Positions 1 to 9,400 of a stretch of 33,654 nucleotides of DNA are shown here, piece after piece (the stretch's first letter is position 1; each line of letters starts with the position of its first letter). The notes under the pieces were generated by a model. It saw only the letters and a program-made list of their open reading frames with translations, was not told the origin of the DNA and did no database searches. Origin of the DNA: Planctomycetota bacterium (GTDB lineage: Bacteria > Planctomycetota > Phycisphaerae > Sedimentisphaerales > Anaerohalosphaeraceae); the NCBI GenBank assembly GCA_030637065.1, contig DAOVVQ010000002.1:1-33654 (forward strand), read 5' to 3'. Position numbers and translations under genes: made by a program.

Positions 1-2
1 AT

Positions 3-995
3 GCCGACGACACCATGACACTTCACCTGCGGCCTGAGACCGCCCAGGGGATCTTTGTAAATTTCAAGAACGTCCTGGACAGCACGCGGGTAAAGCTGCC
101 CTTCGGGATCGCGCAGATAGGAAAATCGTTCCGCAACGAGGTGACAACCAAGGCCTTTATCTTCCGAACCCGCGAATTCGAGCAGGCGGAACTGGAGTTC
201 TTCTGTCAGCCGGGAACCGATGAAGAGTGGTTTAACCACTGGAAAGAGCAGCGGTTCAACTGGTATCTGAGCCTGGGGATAAAGAAGGAAAACCTCCGCT
301 TCCGCGAGCACGATCCCGACGAACTGGCCCACTATGCCAAGGGCTGCGTCGACGTCGAATACAAGTTCCCCTTTGGCTCGGGCGACTGGCAGGAACTCGA
401 GGGAGTTGCCAACCGAACCGATTTCGACCTTCGCCAGCATCAGCGGGGAATGAGAACGATGAACAGTTGGTATGAAAACAACGGCGACCTGTCGAAGATC
501 GAACTGAAAGACGAGGCCGAGGATTACCACAAAGGCCCGCTGTCGTTTTTCGACGAGCAGGAAAAGAAGCGTTACATCCCTTACGTGATCGAACCTTCCG
601 CCGGGATCGACCGCAGCACGTTGGCTTTTCTTGTAGACGCTTACGACGAGGAAGAGGTCAATGGCACAACGCGAAATCTGCTGCGTTTCCATCCCTCTCT
701 GGCCCCCACGAAGGCGGCGATCTTCCCGCTCGTCAAGAAGGACGGTATGCCGGAGATCGCGATGAACATCTACAACGATCTCAAGGGGCTGTTTAATTGT
801 TTCTACGACCAGAAGGGCGCCGTCGGAAAGCGTTACCGCCGCCAGGACGAGGCGGGGACCCCATTCTGCATAACAGTCGACGGCCAGACGAAAGAGGACG
901 GTACGGTAACTCTCAGGGACCGCGACTCGATGGAACAGGTCCGCATAGCGTCCGATCAGGTCAAGACCTGCCTGCGGGAAAAACTCGGTTTATAG
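3..995 (+). CDS. glyQS: Glycine--tRNA ligase, C-terminal part (5' end outside window)
   Basis: Charges tRNA-Gly with glycine in the cytoplasm; this is the single-chain alpha-2 class II enzyme, not the alpha/beta type. The reading frame is open from base 3, before the first ATG at 15, so the N-terminal part lies outside the window. Seen in the sequence: the RPETAQGIFVNF segment near the visible start, class II motif 2 with FRNE followed by REFEQAELEFF, and motif 3 as GIDRSTLAFL about 200 residues in. A C-terminal anticodon-binding domain starts near LAPTKAAIFPL and ends with DQVKTCLREKLGL. About 330 of the usual 450-560 residues are visible. The next gene starts 198 bases downstream and no convincing terminator lies between. 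The family call is very safe. The symbol follows common use for single-chain GlyRS (glyS and glyQS are both used). Confidence 0.96.
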   Translation, partial: ADDTMTLHLRPETAQGIFVNFKNVLDSTRVKLPFGIAQIGKSFRNEVTTKAFIFRTREFEQAELEFFCQPGTDEEWFNHWKEQRFNWYLSLGIKKENLRFREHDPDELAHYAKGCVDVEYKFPFGSGDWQELEGVANRTDFDLRQHQRGMRTMNSWYENNGDLSKIELKDEAEDYHKGPLSFFDEQEKKRYIPYVIEPSAGIDRSTLAFLVDAYDEEEVNGTTRNLLRFHPSLAPTKAAIFPLVKKDGMPEIAMNIYNDLKGLFNCFYDQKGAVGKRYRRQDEAGTPFCITVDGQTKEDGTVTLRDRDSMEQVRIASDQVKTCLREKLGL

Positions 996-1193
996 AACGG
1001 CTGCCGCACAGCTTACCTGCCGGCCCGGTTGCAATAAAATATCGTATTTATTCGTCTAAAGGATGGACGGTTCCTGCATTTAACGGTTGGCTGGGAGGGC
1101 CGCCGGGAGAGGGTATGGGGGGCGAAGATGTTCGCTAAAGAGGATATGTCATGGAACAAGGTGAATTGATACGTTTTTAAGCAGGAGAATGCT

Positions 1194-2801
1194 ATGAAGC
1201 GGCGTGATTTTTTGAAGTTTGCAGCCCTTGGCGCAGTGGCGATTGCGGCTGGTTCTGATGCAGCCGCAGCCCGGGACAAGAGACCCAACATCCTGTTCAT
1301 CATGAGCGACGACCATACCAGCCAGGCTGTTGGGGCTTATGGCGGTCGCCTGGCAAAGCTCAATCCGACGCCCACCATCGACGCCTTAGCCAAAGAGGGC
1401 ATGCTTCTGGAGAATGCCTTTTGCACCAATGCGATCTGTACGCCGAGCCGGGCGTGTATCATGACCGGTCAGTACAGCGCGGTCAACGGCTGTCCGACGC
1501 TGAGCGAGGCTTTGCCTCCCGAGCGGCAGTATCTCTCGACCGAGATGCGAAAGGCCGGCTACCTTACCGCCATTATCGGCAAGTGGCATCTCAAGGTCCG
1601 CCCGTCGACGTTCGATTATTACAAGGTTTTGCCCGGCCAGGGGAAATATTTCGATCCGCAATTCTACGAAGGCTCTTTCGGCGATACGAAGGGCACTACG
1701 ATCCAGATGAAGGGTCATTCGTCGGACTGCATTACCGATTCGACACTTCATTGGCTAAAGACCCGCGACAAGACCAGACCGTTTTTTCTTAAGTATCATT
1801 TCAAGGCCCCTCACGACATGTTCCAGAATGCCCCGCGTTACGACAGCTATCTCGAGGACGTTCATATCCCCGAGCCGGACAGCCTGTGGGAGACGGGCAA
1901 TCACGGCTCTATCGCGACGCGCGGACACAATGACGAATTGATCCACAAGATCGGAACGTCCGTCGGCAAGCGAAATCACCGCCGCAATATGGGCAAACAC
2001 ATGAAGGTCGATCAGGAGCTATCCGACAGGGAATACAAAAGCGAGGCCTATCAGCGTTATATGAAGATGTACCTGCGGTGCGTAAAGGGCGTCGACGATA
2101 ACCTGAGACGCGTAGTCGACTATCTCAAAGCCGAGGGCATCTTCGACAACACGGTGATCTTCTACACCGGCGATCAGGGCTTCTATCTCGGCGAGCACGA
2201 CTACATCGACAAACGCTGGGGATACGAAGAGGCGATGCGGATGCCGTTTATCGTTCGCTACCCCAGGAGCATCAAGGCTGGAACGCGGACCGATGCGATC
2301 GTTGAAAATGTCGACTACGGCCCGACGATGCTCGAGTTTGCCGGCGTTAAGACCCCCGGCTATATGCAGGGCCGCAGCTTTAAGTCGATCCTCGAGACGG
2401 GCCGCGAGCCGGACGGCTGGAAGAAGGCGGCGTATTATCACTACTGGATGCACATGGCCCATCACGACAATCCCGGCCACATCGCCATACGCACGAAGCG
2501 TTACAAGCTCATCCTGTTCTATGCTACGGCGATAAAGTCGTCCGAGCCGGATACTCCGCCGGCGTGGGAGTTTTACGACCTCGGCCGCGACCCCGGCGAG
2601 ATGAATAATCAGTACGACAGCCCGGAATACGCCGAGGTCATCGCAAAATTGAAGAAGGAGCTTAAGGCGCTTCGAGCAAAATACAAGGAGGACGATCCGA
2701 AGTTCGCCTTCAACGAGGCGATCGACAGGTTCTGGGACTACGACAAAAAAGACTATCAGGACGCGGTAAAGATATCCCGAGCCATGGCGGGCAAGGACTG
2801 A
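1194..2801 (+). CDS. Tat-exported sulfatase (type I, formylglycine-dependent)
   Basis: Predicted to hydrolyse sulfate esters, probably on a polysaccharide or glycosaminoglycan-like substrate outside the cytoplasm. The 535-residue protein begins MKRRDFLKFAALGA, a twin-arginine signal, followed by an Ala-rich stretch. The alkaline-phosphatase-like fold opens with RPNILFIMSDDH (metal-binding D39/D40). C82-TPSR-86 is the core motif whose Cys is converted to formylglycine. IGKWHLK and a later GDQGFYLGEHD segment supply further active-site and metal residues. Near the C-terminus HIAIRTKRYKLI precedes the typical YDL..DPGE..N ending. AGGAG lies 6 bases before the ATG. A methyltransferase gene follows 52 bases downstream. 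Substrate cannot be read from sequence; length and C-terminal layout fit exported glycan sulfatases of planctomycetes. Confidence 0.95.
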   Translation: MKRRDFLKFAALGAVAIAAGSDAAAARDKRPNILFIMSDDHTSQAVGAYGGRLAKLNPTPTIDALAKEGMLLENAFCTNAICTPSRACIMTGQYSAVNGCPTLSEALPPERQYLSTEMRKAGYLTAIIGKWHLKVRPSTFDYYKVLPGQGKYFDPQFYEGSFGDTKGTTIQMKGHSSDCITDSTLHWLKTRDKTRPFFLKYHFKAPHDMFQNAPRYDSYLEDVHIPEPDSLWETGNHGSIATRGHNDELIHKIGTSVGKRNHRRNMGKHMKVDQELSDREYKSEAYQRYMKMYLRCVKGVDDNLRRVVDYLKAEGIFDNTVIFYTGDQGFYLGEHDYIDKRWGYEEAMRMPFIVRYPRSIKAGTRTDAIVENVDYGPTMLEFAGVKTPGYMQGRSFKSILETGREPDGWKKAAYYHYWMHMAHHDNPGHIAIRTKRYKLILFYATAIKSSEPDTPPAWEFYDLGRDPGEMNNQYDSPEYAEVIAKLKKELKALRAKYKEDDPKFAFNEAIDRFWDYDKKDYQDAVKISRAMAGKD

Positions 2802-2853
2802 AACCGGCAGGGAAGGGTTTAGCAGGGCGTATCGTTTGGCAGGAAGGCGTAAA

Positions 2854-3966
2854 ATGCGTCAAAAGGTGCCGGATAACCCGAATCGATCTATTCGTCAGGG
2901 CCCAAAGCAGTCGCCCTGGAACGGGAGGCCCACCGGCTCAGCCGGACTAAAGACAACCGGCCTGATCGCCGAATCGGATCGGCTCCGGACGGCCTGGACG
3001 CAGTACGAATCGGATCTGCTGGACCGCTACCTCGTAACCGGCGTCGAGGACCCGCGGATCAACCTGCAAAGCATCATAAGCAGGGCGTTTCTTATCGATG
3101 CGATCCGGCCGGACGATTTTACCGGCCTTGTGCAGGAGGAGTTTCGCTTCAGTATCTGTCTGAACTTTATCCTGCATATTCTCATGACCGGGTGTTTTCA
3201 GGCAAGTCGCAAATCGATTTTAGATGCGATCGTTCAGGACCGGCAGGCTTATGGCGATGTCGTGATCCCGTCCTACCTCCGGCGATGCTTCGAGTTGATC
3301 TCCGGCGAAAAGCGGGATATACCGGACTATATCGCCCAGGCTCTTACTCGATCCGCTTCGGGTGAGAACAGCTACCTGCCCGATGGGGCCCTTTCGACGT
3401 TCGAGCATATCTGGGGCAGGGAGCTATCGTTCCATGGCGAAGCGAAAAGCATATCGGTGCTGGAGCCCGCCTGCGGATCGGCGAATGACTATCGTTACCT
3501 GCATTCCTTCGGCGTCTCTAAGTTCCTGGACTATACCGGATTTGACATCTGTGCCAAGAATATCGCCAACGCGCGTCGCCGGTTCCCGACAGTGGATTTC
3601 GAGGTCGGAAACGTTCTTGACATCCCAGCCGATGACAAATCTTATGACTATCTTTTTGTGCACGATATCTTCGAGCATCTCTCTCCCGCGGCGGTCGATA
3701 TCGCGCTGGCCGAGATTTGCCGTGTAACCCGCAAAGAGGCGTGTCTGTCCTTTTTTAACATGGCTGACATTGACGAGCATGTTGTCGAGCCCGCGGGGCT
3801 GTACTACTGGAATACGCTGAGCGTTAAGAAAGTTCGCCGGGTTCTGATGGATTCGGCCTGCGATATCGATGTAGTCCATATCGATACTTTCCTGAGGGAC
3901 AACTACGATTGCGATGATTATCACAACAAGGAAGCTTATACGCTTATGGTTTCGTTCGATGCCTGA
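2854..3966 (+). CDS. Class I SAM-dependent methyltransferase
   Basis: A cytoplasmic protein of 370 residues whose C-terminal half is a Rossmann-type methyltransferase. ISVLEPACGSA (near residue 200) is motif I. YTGFDICAKNIANARRRFP carries the acidic residue at the end of strand 2, VGNVLDIPADDKSYDYLFV covers motifs II/III, and the HDIFEHL segment follows. The first 190 residues are mostly helical with no motif I recognise. A longer version from TTG at 2836 is possible, but AGGAAGG lies 6 bases before the ATG at 2854, so that start is preferred. There is no signal peptide. It follows the sulfatase by 52 bases and may be cotranscribed. The methyl acceptor is unknown; similar proteins occur in surface-glycan and small-molecule pathways, and nothing here decides between them. 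Confidence 0.85.
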   Translation: MRQKVPDNPNRSIRQGPKQSPWNGRPTGSAGLKTTGLIAESDRLRTAWTQYESDLLDRYLVTGVEDPRINLQSIISRAFLIDAIRPDDFTGLVQEEFRFSICLNFILHILMTGCFQASRKSILDAIVQDRQAYGDVVIPSYLRRCFELISGEKRDIPDYIAQALTRSASGENSYLPDGALSTFEHIWGRELSFHGEAKSISVLEPACGSANDYRYLHSFGVSKFLDYTGFDICAKNIANARRRFPTVDFEVGNVLDIPADDKSYDYLFVHDIFEHLSPAAVDIALAEICRVTRKEACLSFFNMADIDEHVVEPAGLYYWNTLSVKKVRRVLMDSACDIDVVHIDTFLRDNYDCDDYHNKEAYTLMVSFDA

Positions 3967-4015
3967 TAGACCGCGGGATATTGCGATTTTACGCGGGCAT
4001 CGCCAATGATTCTTA

Positions 4016-4044
4016 TTGAAATAAAGCTCATTCGCGTTTAGAAT
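4016..4044 (+). promoter_or_regulatory. Sigma70-type promoter for the sugar isomerase gene
   Basis: TTGAAA at 4016-4021 and TAGAAT at 4039-4044 are separated by exactly 17 bases. Each differs from consensus at one position. Transcription would start near 4051, giving a leader of about 30 bases that holds the AAGGAGG ribosome-binding site before the ATG at 4080. This suggests the isomerase and following oxidoreductase form a unit separate from the upstream sulfatase pair. Confidence 0.6.
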
Positions 4045-4079
4045 CGGGTTTTTGGTCTTTCGAAAAGGAGGTCTCTGTT

Positions 4080-4904
4080 ATGGCGAAGATCGGCATTGGG
4101 ATCAATCTTGAATTTGTTCGTCACGGCGACAAGTCCTTCGAGTGGGGCGTTGCCAAGGCTGCGGAGTTGGGTTATGAGTACGTCGAACCCCTCGTCCACT
4201 GGGGCCGCGAGCTGCTCAGCGAGGCGGGCTACTTCCACAGTGTTTCGATGTTAGACGATCCCTTCCGCATCAAGAGCGTTTGTGAAAAGCACGGCGTAAA
4301 GTGTTCGGGTCTGAGCGCCCATTCGCCGCTGTGCAAGCCGGAGATCAGCGTCGAGTACCTAAAGCAGGCCATTCGTTTTGCCGCTGAGATCGGCGCACCG
4401 GTCGTCAATACCGACGAGGGGCCCAAACCGGACTGGACTACCGAAGACGAAGATTATGTCCTGATGCGATACACACTTGGCGAAGCGGCTAAGGTTGCCG
4501 AACCGCGCGGGATACTTATCGGCCTCGAGCAACACCAGCAGTACAGCAAGACGCCCGACGGGCTCGATCGCATCTACAACCTGGTCGACTCGCCGGCGAT
4601 CGGCATCAATTTTGATACCGGCAACAGCTATCTTGCCGGCCAGGACTCTTACGCCTGGCTTCAGCGCGTAAAAGACCGCCTCGTGCATTTGCACGCCAAG
4701 GACATCTCCGTCGAGCAGTCCGAGGACGAGCGCGGCAAGGTTACCGGTACGCCGGTGGGCTGCGCCTGCGGCCAGGGCGTTATCGACTGGGAAAAGGTCA
4801 TCGCAATATGCAATAAAACAGATAGAGACATCGTCTTTTCAGTAGAGTGCGGAACGGTCGAGCAGGCGGCTGGGAGCATCGAACATCTGCGTAAATTGCT
4901 CTGA
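4080..4904 (+). CDS. Sugar phosphate isomerase/epimerase, xylose isomerase-like TIM barrel
   Basis: A 274-residue cytoplasmic TIM-barrel protein of the AP endonuclease 2/xylose-isomerase-like family, which isomerises or epimerises sugars, keto-sugars or inositols using a divalent metal. Residues matching the usual metal ligands are E150 in IGLEQH, D179 in NFDTGN, H205 in HLHAKD and E256 in SVECG. The barrel begins at once with IGIGINLEF, so there is no signal peptide. A textbook AAGGAGG lies shortly before the ATG, and a promoter sits at 4016-4044. The Gfo/Idh/MocA oxidoreductase gene follows about 70 bases downstream. That pairing is common in pathways where a sugar is oxidised and then epimerised or cleaved. 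The exact substrate cannot be assigned. Confidence 0.9.
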   Translation: MAKIGIGINLEFVRHGDKSFEWGVAKAAELGYEYVEPLVHWGRELLSEAGYFHSVSMLDDPFRIKSVCEKHGVKCSGLSAHSPLCKPEISVEYLKQAIRFAAEIGAPVVNTDEGPKPDWTTEDEDYVLMRYTLGEAAKVAEPRGILIGLEQHQQYSKTPDGLDRIYNLVDSPAIGINFDTGNSYLAGQDSYAWLQRVKDRLVHLHAKDISVEQSEDERGKVTGTPVGCACGQGVIDWEKVIAICNKTDRDIVFSVECGTVEQAAGSIEHLRKLL

Positions 4905-4973
4905 TACAGGAGATAATCATAAAATAAGGTAGGGTGGCCCCTGGCCCACGCGGTTCTGACATGGAGTATGATT

Positions 4974-6341
4974 ATGAAGACACGCAAAATAACACGTCGG
5001 CGTATGCTAAAGGCCGGTTCGGCGATCGCCGCAGCCACAGCCGTACCGACAATCGTTCCGTCGACCGTTTTTGGCAAAAATGCGCCGAGTAACCGTGTTA
5101 CCGTGGCCCAGATAGGCGCCGGCGGTCGCGGCAATATCCATTTAAGGTCATATCTACAACTGCCAGGCGCCCAGATCGTGGCGGTCTGCGATTGTTACGG
5201 CTCGCGCATGGAAAAGGCGGTCGAACTCGTTAACCAGCAATATGCCGGGCGTTTTGACAAAGCCGGGTATTCCGGCTGCGAAATGACCGGCGATTTTCTG
5301 GAATTATTAAAACGCGATGACATCGATGCCTTTTCCATTGCCACGCCGGACCACTGGCACGTGCCGATCGCCATCGCAGCCGTCCGCGCCGGCAAAGATG
5401 TCTACGTCGAAAAGCCCCTTGGCGTAGCTGTCGCCTGGAACCAGGCATTAAGGGCCGCTGTGAAGCGTTACGGCGCGGTCTTGCAATACGGCACCCAGCA
5501 GCGCTCAAGCCGCAACTTCCGATTCGCCTGCGAGTTGACACGCAACGAGTATATCGGCAAGCTCGAGCGCATCGAGGCGTGGTGTCCGGGTATTTTGCAG
5601 CAGTATGGTAGCTTCAATGTCAAGCAATATGGCTCGACGGCCCCTGCCCCGGTCCCCGACGACCTGGATTTCGACCGCTGGACCGGCCCAGCCCCCAGAG
5701 CTGCCTACACCGTGGATCGCTGCACAAAGTTCGGCACGTATCACATTTACGATTACGCCCTGGGTTTCATAGCCGGATGGGGCGCTCACCCGCTGGATAT
5801 CGCGCAGTGGGGCAACGACACCGACGATACCGCCCCCGTCTACTACGAAGGCAAAGGCGAAATCCCCTCCGAAGGGCTCTACGACACCACCTCGACATGG
5901 GATATTAGCTGCGAGTATGCAAACAGTATCAAAATGCGGTTCATGGATTGGCGCATCGCAGAGCCGATAGTTTCTGACTACCGAAAGTTCACCGCCCACG
6001 GCACCACGTTTTTCGGCACCAAAGGCTGGGTCAGCGTCGACCGCGGCGGCATCTATGCGAGCAAGCCGTCTCTTCTTAATATCAAACTCAAACCCAATGA
6101 CGAGCACCTCTACGAAAGCAACGATCAATTCGGCAATTTCATCGAGTGCGTAAAGACCCGGGCAAAAACCATTAGCCCGGTCGGCGCCGCCGTGCAATCG
6201 GATATCATTTCGCACCTCAGCGATATCTGCATCCGGACGGGCCGCCCGATACGGTGGGACCCCAAAAAGGAAGAAATTATCAATGACCCCCAGGCGAGCA
6301 CAATGCTCAACCGGTCGTGCCGGGCGCCCTGGAGTGTATAA
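4974..6341 (+). CDS. Tat-exported Gfo/Idh/MocA family oxidoreductase
   Basis: An NAD(P)-dependent sugar or polyol oxidoreductase of about 455 residues. It carries a twin-arginine leader (TRRRMLKAGSAIAAATAVP), as many planctomycete members do. After the leader, VTVAQIGAGGRGNIH is the Rossmann nucleotide loop. ATPDHWHVPIAIAAVRAGK leads to the VYVEKPLGV segment with the family's EKP lysine near residue 144. The C-terminal alpha/beta substrate domain follows, including GWGAHPLDIAQWG. ATG at 4968 is also possible, but GGAG at 4963-4966 is better spaced for ATG 4974. The isomerase upstream and two giant propeller genes downstream suggest carbohydrate use. Tat export would allow the cofactor to be loaded before export. 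The family call is firm; substrate is unknown. Confidence 0.92.
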   Translation: MKTRKITRRRMLKAGSAIAAATAVPTIVPSTVFGKNAPSNRVTVAQIGAGGRGNIHLRSYLQLPGAQIVAVCDCYGSRMEKAVELVNQQYAGRFDKAGYSGCEMTGDFLELLKRDDIDAFSIATPDHWHVPIAIAAVRAGKDVYVEKPLGVAVAWNQALRAAVKRYGAVLQYGTQQRSSRNFRFACELTRNEYIGKLERIEAWCPGILQQYGSFNVKQYGSTAPAPVPDDLDFDRWTGPAPRAAYTVDRCTKFGTYHIYDYALGFIAGWGAHPLDIAQWGNDTDDTAPVYYEGKGEIPSEGLYDTTSTWDISCEYANSIKMRFMDWRIAEPIVSDYRKFTAHGTTFFGTKGWVSVDRGGIYASKPSLLNIKLKPNDEHLYESNDQFGNFIECVKTRAKTISPVGAAVQSDIISHLSDICIRTGRPIRWDPKKEEIINDPQASTMLNRSCRAPWSV

Positions 6342-6407
6342 AGTTATTCAAACTGACCGATTTGATGTACAGGCATTTTTAGCATCGAAAAAACTGAATT
6401 ATTCATT

Positions 6408-9400
6408 ATGCAAAAAACGAAGCAAATATGGAGTGTCTTGATCCTCCTTGTTCTCGCAACGTCTGGTTGGGCGCAGGGCGAAGGAGGAGTGCGGGTTGAA
6501 AAGCACGCCTCGGAAATGAAGACTGTGCGGGCGAGAACCGCTCGGGAAATTATCAACACAAGTGGTTTCACGGGTGGTCTTGTCGTGCATGTCGGGCCAG
6601 GCGACGGTGCGTTTACCTCTGAATTGTTCGCGAACGACCGTTGCGTTGTCCAGGGGCTCTACAGCGATGGAGACCTTGTCGGCGCCGCCCGCAAAAAGAT
6701 CGCAAAACAGGGCCTGTACGGCAAAGTGTCGGTCCGACATTGGGACAAGGACTATCTCCCCTACGCGGACAACCTCGTAAACCTCCTGGTCGTCGCCGGC
6801 CCCGGTGATGTCTCCATGGACGATGTTTTCATGAATGAGGCGATGCGTGTGCTGGCACCGCTTGGATCGGCTTTCACCAAGTCGGGCGATAGTTGGGCCA
6901 GGACGGTCAAGCCGTGGCCGAAAGAGATCGACGAATGGACCCATTATTTGCACGGGCCGGACAACAACGCCGTTGCGCAAGACAAAGTCGTCGGCCTGCC
7001 GAGGCGAGTGCAGTGGATCGGCTTTCCAAAATTCGCCCGCAGTCACGACCACCTGGCAACCGTCAGCGCGATGGTCTCGGCCCGAGGGCGGCTTTTTTAC
7101 ATTATCGACGAGGGGCTGACGAGCGATATCCGCATGCCGCCGAGATGGCGTCTGGTGGCCCGGGACGCCTTCAACGGTACGGTCCTGTGGAAGCGATCGG
7201 TCGATCGTTGGACGAACCATTTGCGCCGATTTCGCTCTGGCCCGCCGGACTTGCCGTTCCGGCTGGTCGCGGTGGGAGAGCGTGTGTATGTGGCCTTGGG
7301 GGAAGGCAAGCCGGTCGTGGCGTTGGAGGCGGCGAGCGGAAAAACAGTGACGACGTATAAAGGCTCGGAAAATGCGAGACAGATCATTCGTGCCGCGGAC
7401 TGTTTGATCGTGCAGGTCGGCGTCGATCGGGAGACGGTTCGTAAGCCCCCCGAGGACGGCGAATCGGTCCGCGCAAGCATCCTGGCGTCGAATCCTGAAA
7501 CGGGAGAGCGGCTTTGGCGCAAGGAAATCAACGTTGGGATGTTTTCCCCTCTGGTGGTGTCGGGCGATGCCTTGTTGTACCAGACAAGGGAGCGTCTTGT
7601 GTGTCTGGAATTGAAAACAGGTGACGAGAAATGGAGAAAGGTCCGCAACGTTAATATTAATAATACGAGTTGGGCGTCGCTAACGTTGACCGCTCACAAG
7701 AACATCGTGTATGTTGCCGACTTCAGCAAACTCACCGCATTTCCCGTCGAGGATGGCGCGGCCCTTTGGGAATGTTCAAGCGCGCCGGGATTTGCTTCGC
7801 CCCCCGATATTTTCGTGATCAACGATTTGCTCTGGCGCGGGTATACGAAGAATAGAGGATCCGCGGATTTCGGGCAGGGCCTCAATGCGAGAACGGGGAA
7901 AATCGAGAAGACTATCGCCACGGAAAAGGCGTGGGAATATCCCACACTGGCACATCATCGTTGCTATCGCCCCAAAGCGACCAGTCGCTTCATCCTGTCC
8001 AGCCGGTCGGGAGTTGAGTTTATCGACGTCGAGTCCGGCAAGATCGATCTCAATCACGCGGTGCGTGGGACCTGTCAGTATGGAGTGATGCCGAGCAACG
8101 GCCTCTTGTACGCCCCGCCCCACTCCTGTGCCTGCAATATCAAGACGATGGCAAAAGGCATATACGCATTCGGCCCGCCGGCCCGCGGGGCACCGAAACC
8201 GAGCGCGGAGGATTCTCGTTTTGAAAAAGGACCCGCCTACGAAAGCATTCGCAACTCGCAACTTGCAATTAACAATTCCTCCGACTGGCCGACATTTCGC
8301 CATGACAACGCGCGAAGCGCACGCACCGCAAGCAAGGTGCCGCACGATCTCCGGCAGATGTGGACGTCGAAGCCGGGCGGACGGCTATCGAGCCCTGTTG
8401 CCAGCGATGGGAAAGTTTTCGTCGCCGCGGTCGATACGCATACGGTTCACGCTTTGGACGCGGCAAGCGGCGCATCGCTATGGTCGCACACCGGCGGCGG
8501 ACGCATCGATTCCCCGCCCACGATATACAAAAACAGGGTCTTCTTCGGCTCGGCCGACGGCTGGGTCACCTCTCTTCTCGCGGCGGACGGAGCGCTCGTC
8601 TGGCGTTTTCGCGCCGCCCCGGAGGAGCGCACTGTCATGGTACGCGGACAACTGGAATCCGCATGGCCCATTCATGGCAGCGTCCTTATTAAGGACGATA
8701 CGCTTATTGTCGCTGCGGGGCGATCGTCCTACCTCGATGGCGGTATAACCGTCTACCGTCTTGACCCGAGCACCGGAAAAAAACTCTCGCAAACCACCTT
8801 ATACAGCCTCGATGCAAAAACCGGGGAGCAACCGGACGGCGGCGTCGATCTGCGCGGCGTTTTGAACGACGTCCTTTCCGTCTCCGGAGGATCGGTATAC
8901 ATGCGGCATTTGAAAATCAATTTCGAGACTGGCGACGATCTCGGGGTCGGGCCGCCGCATTTATTTGCCCCCACAGGGTTCCTGGACGACACCTGGTGGC
9001 ATCGTTCCTATTGGATTTATGGATCGGACCCGGTCTGCATGCCTCCCGTTAATGAATCGGGATGGCAGATCTGGCCGCGTGTGGGCAATATGGTTCCTTC
9101 CGGACGCATTCTTTCGCTGGGCGAGGAGACGGTTTATGGCTACGGCCGCGACAAATATCCGGGCGGAGGCACGGGGCAAATTGTCGGGGGCGAAAAGTAT
9201 CACTTATTCGCTGCCGAAAAGAGGCCCTTTGAGCCGCTGCCAAGTAATAAAGAAAATCAACACCTCCGCTATGGGCGATCGGGCACAGCCCTCGGCCTCA
9301 AAGTAACCGAGCGAGACAAACAGCATGGCGCGCCGGGTTTACACCGCAACCTCTGGAGCCAAACCGTGCCTGTTTTTGTCAGGGCGCTCGCGTTGGCCGA

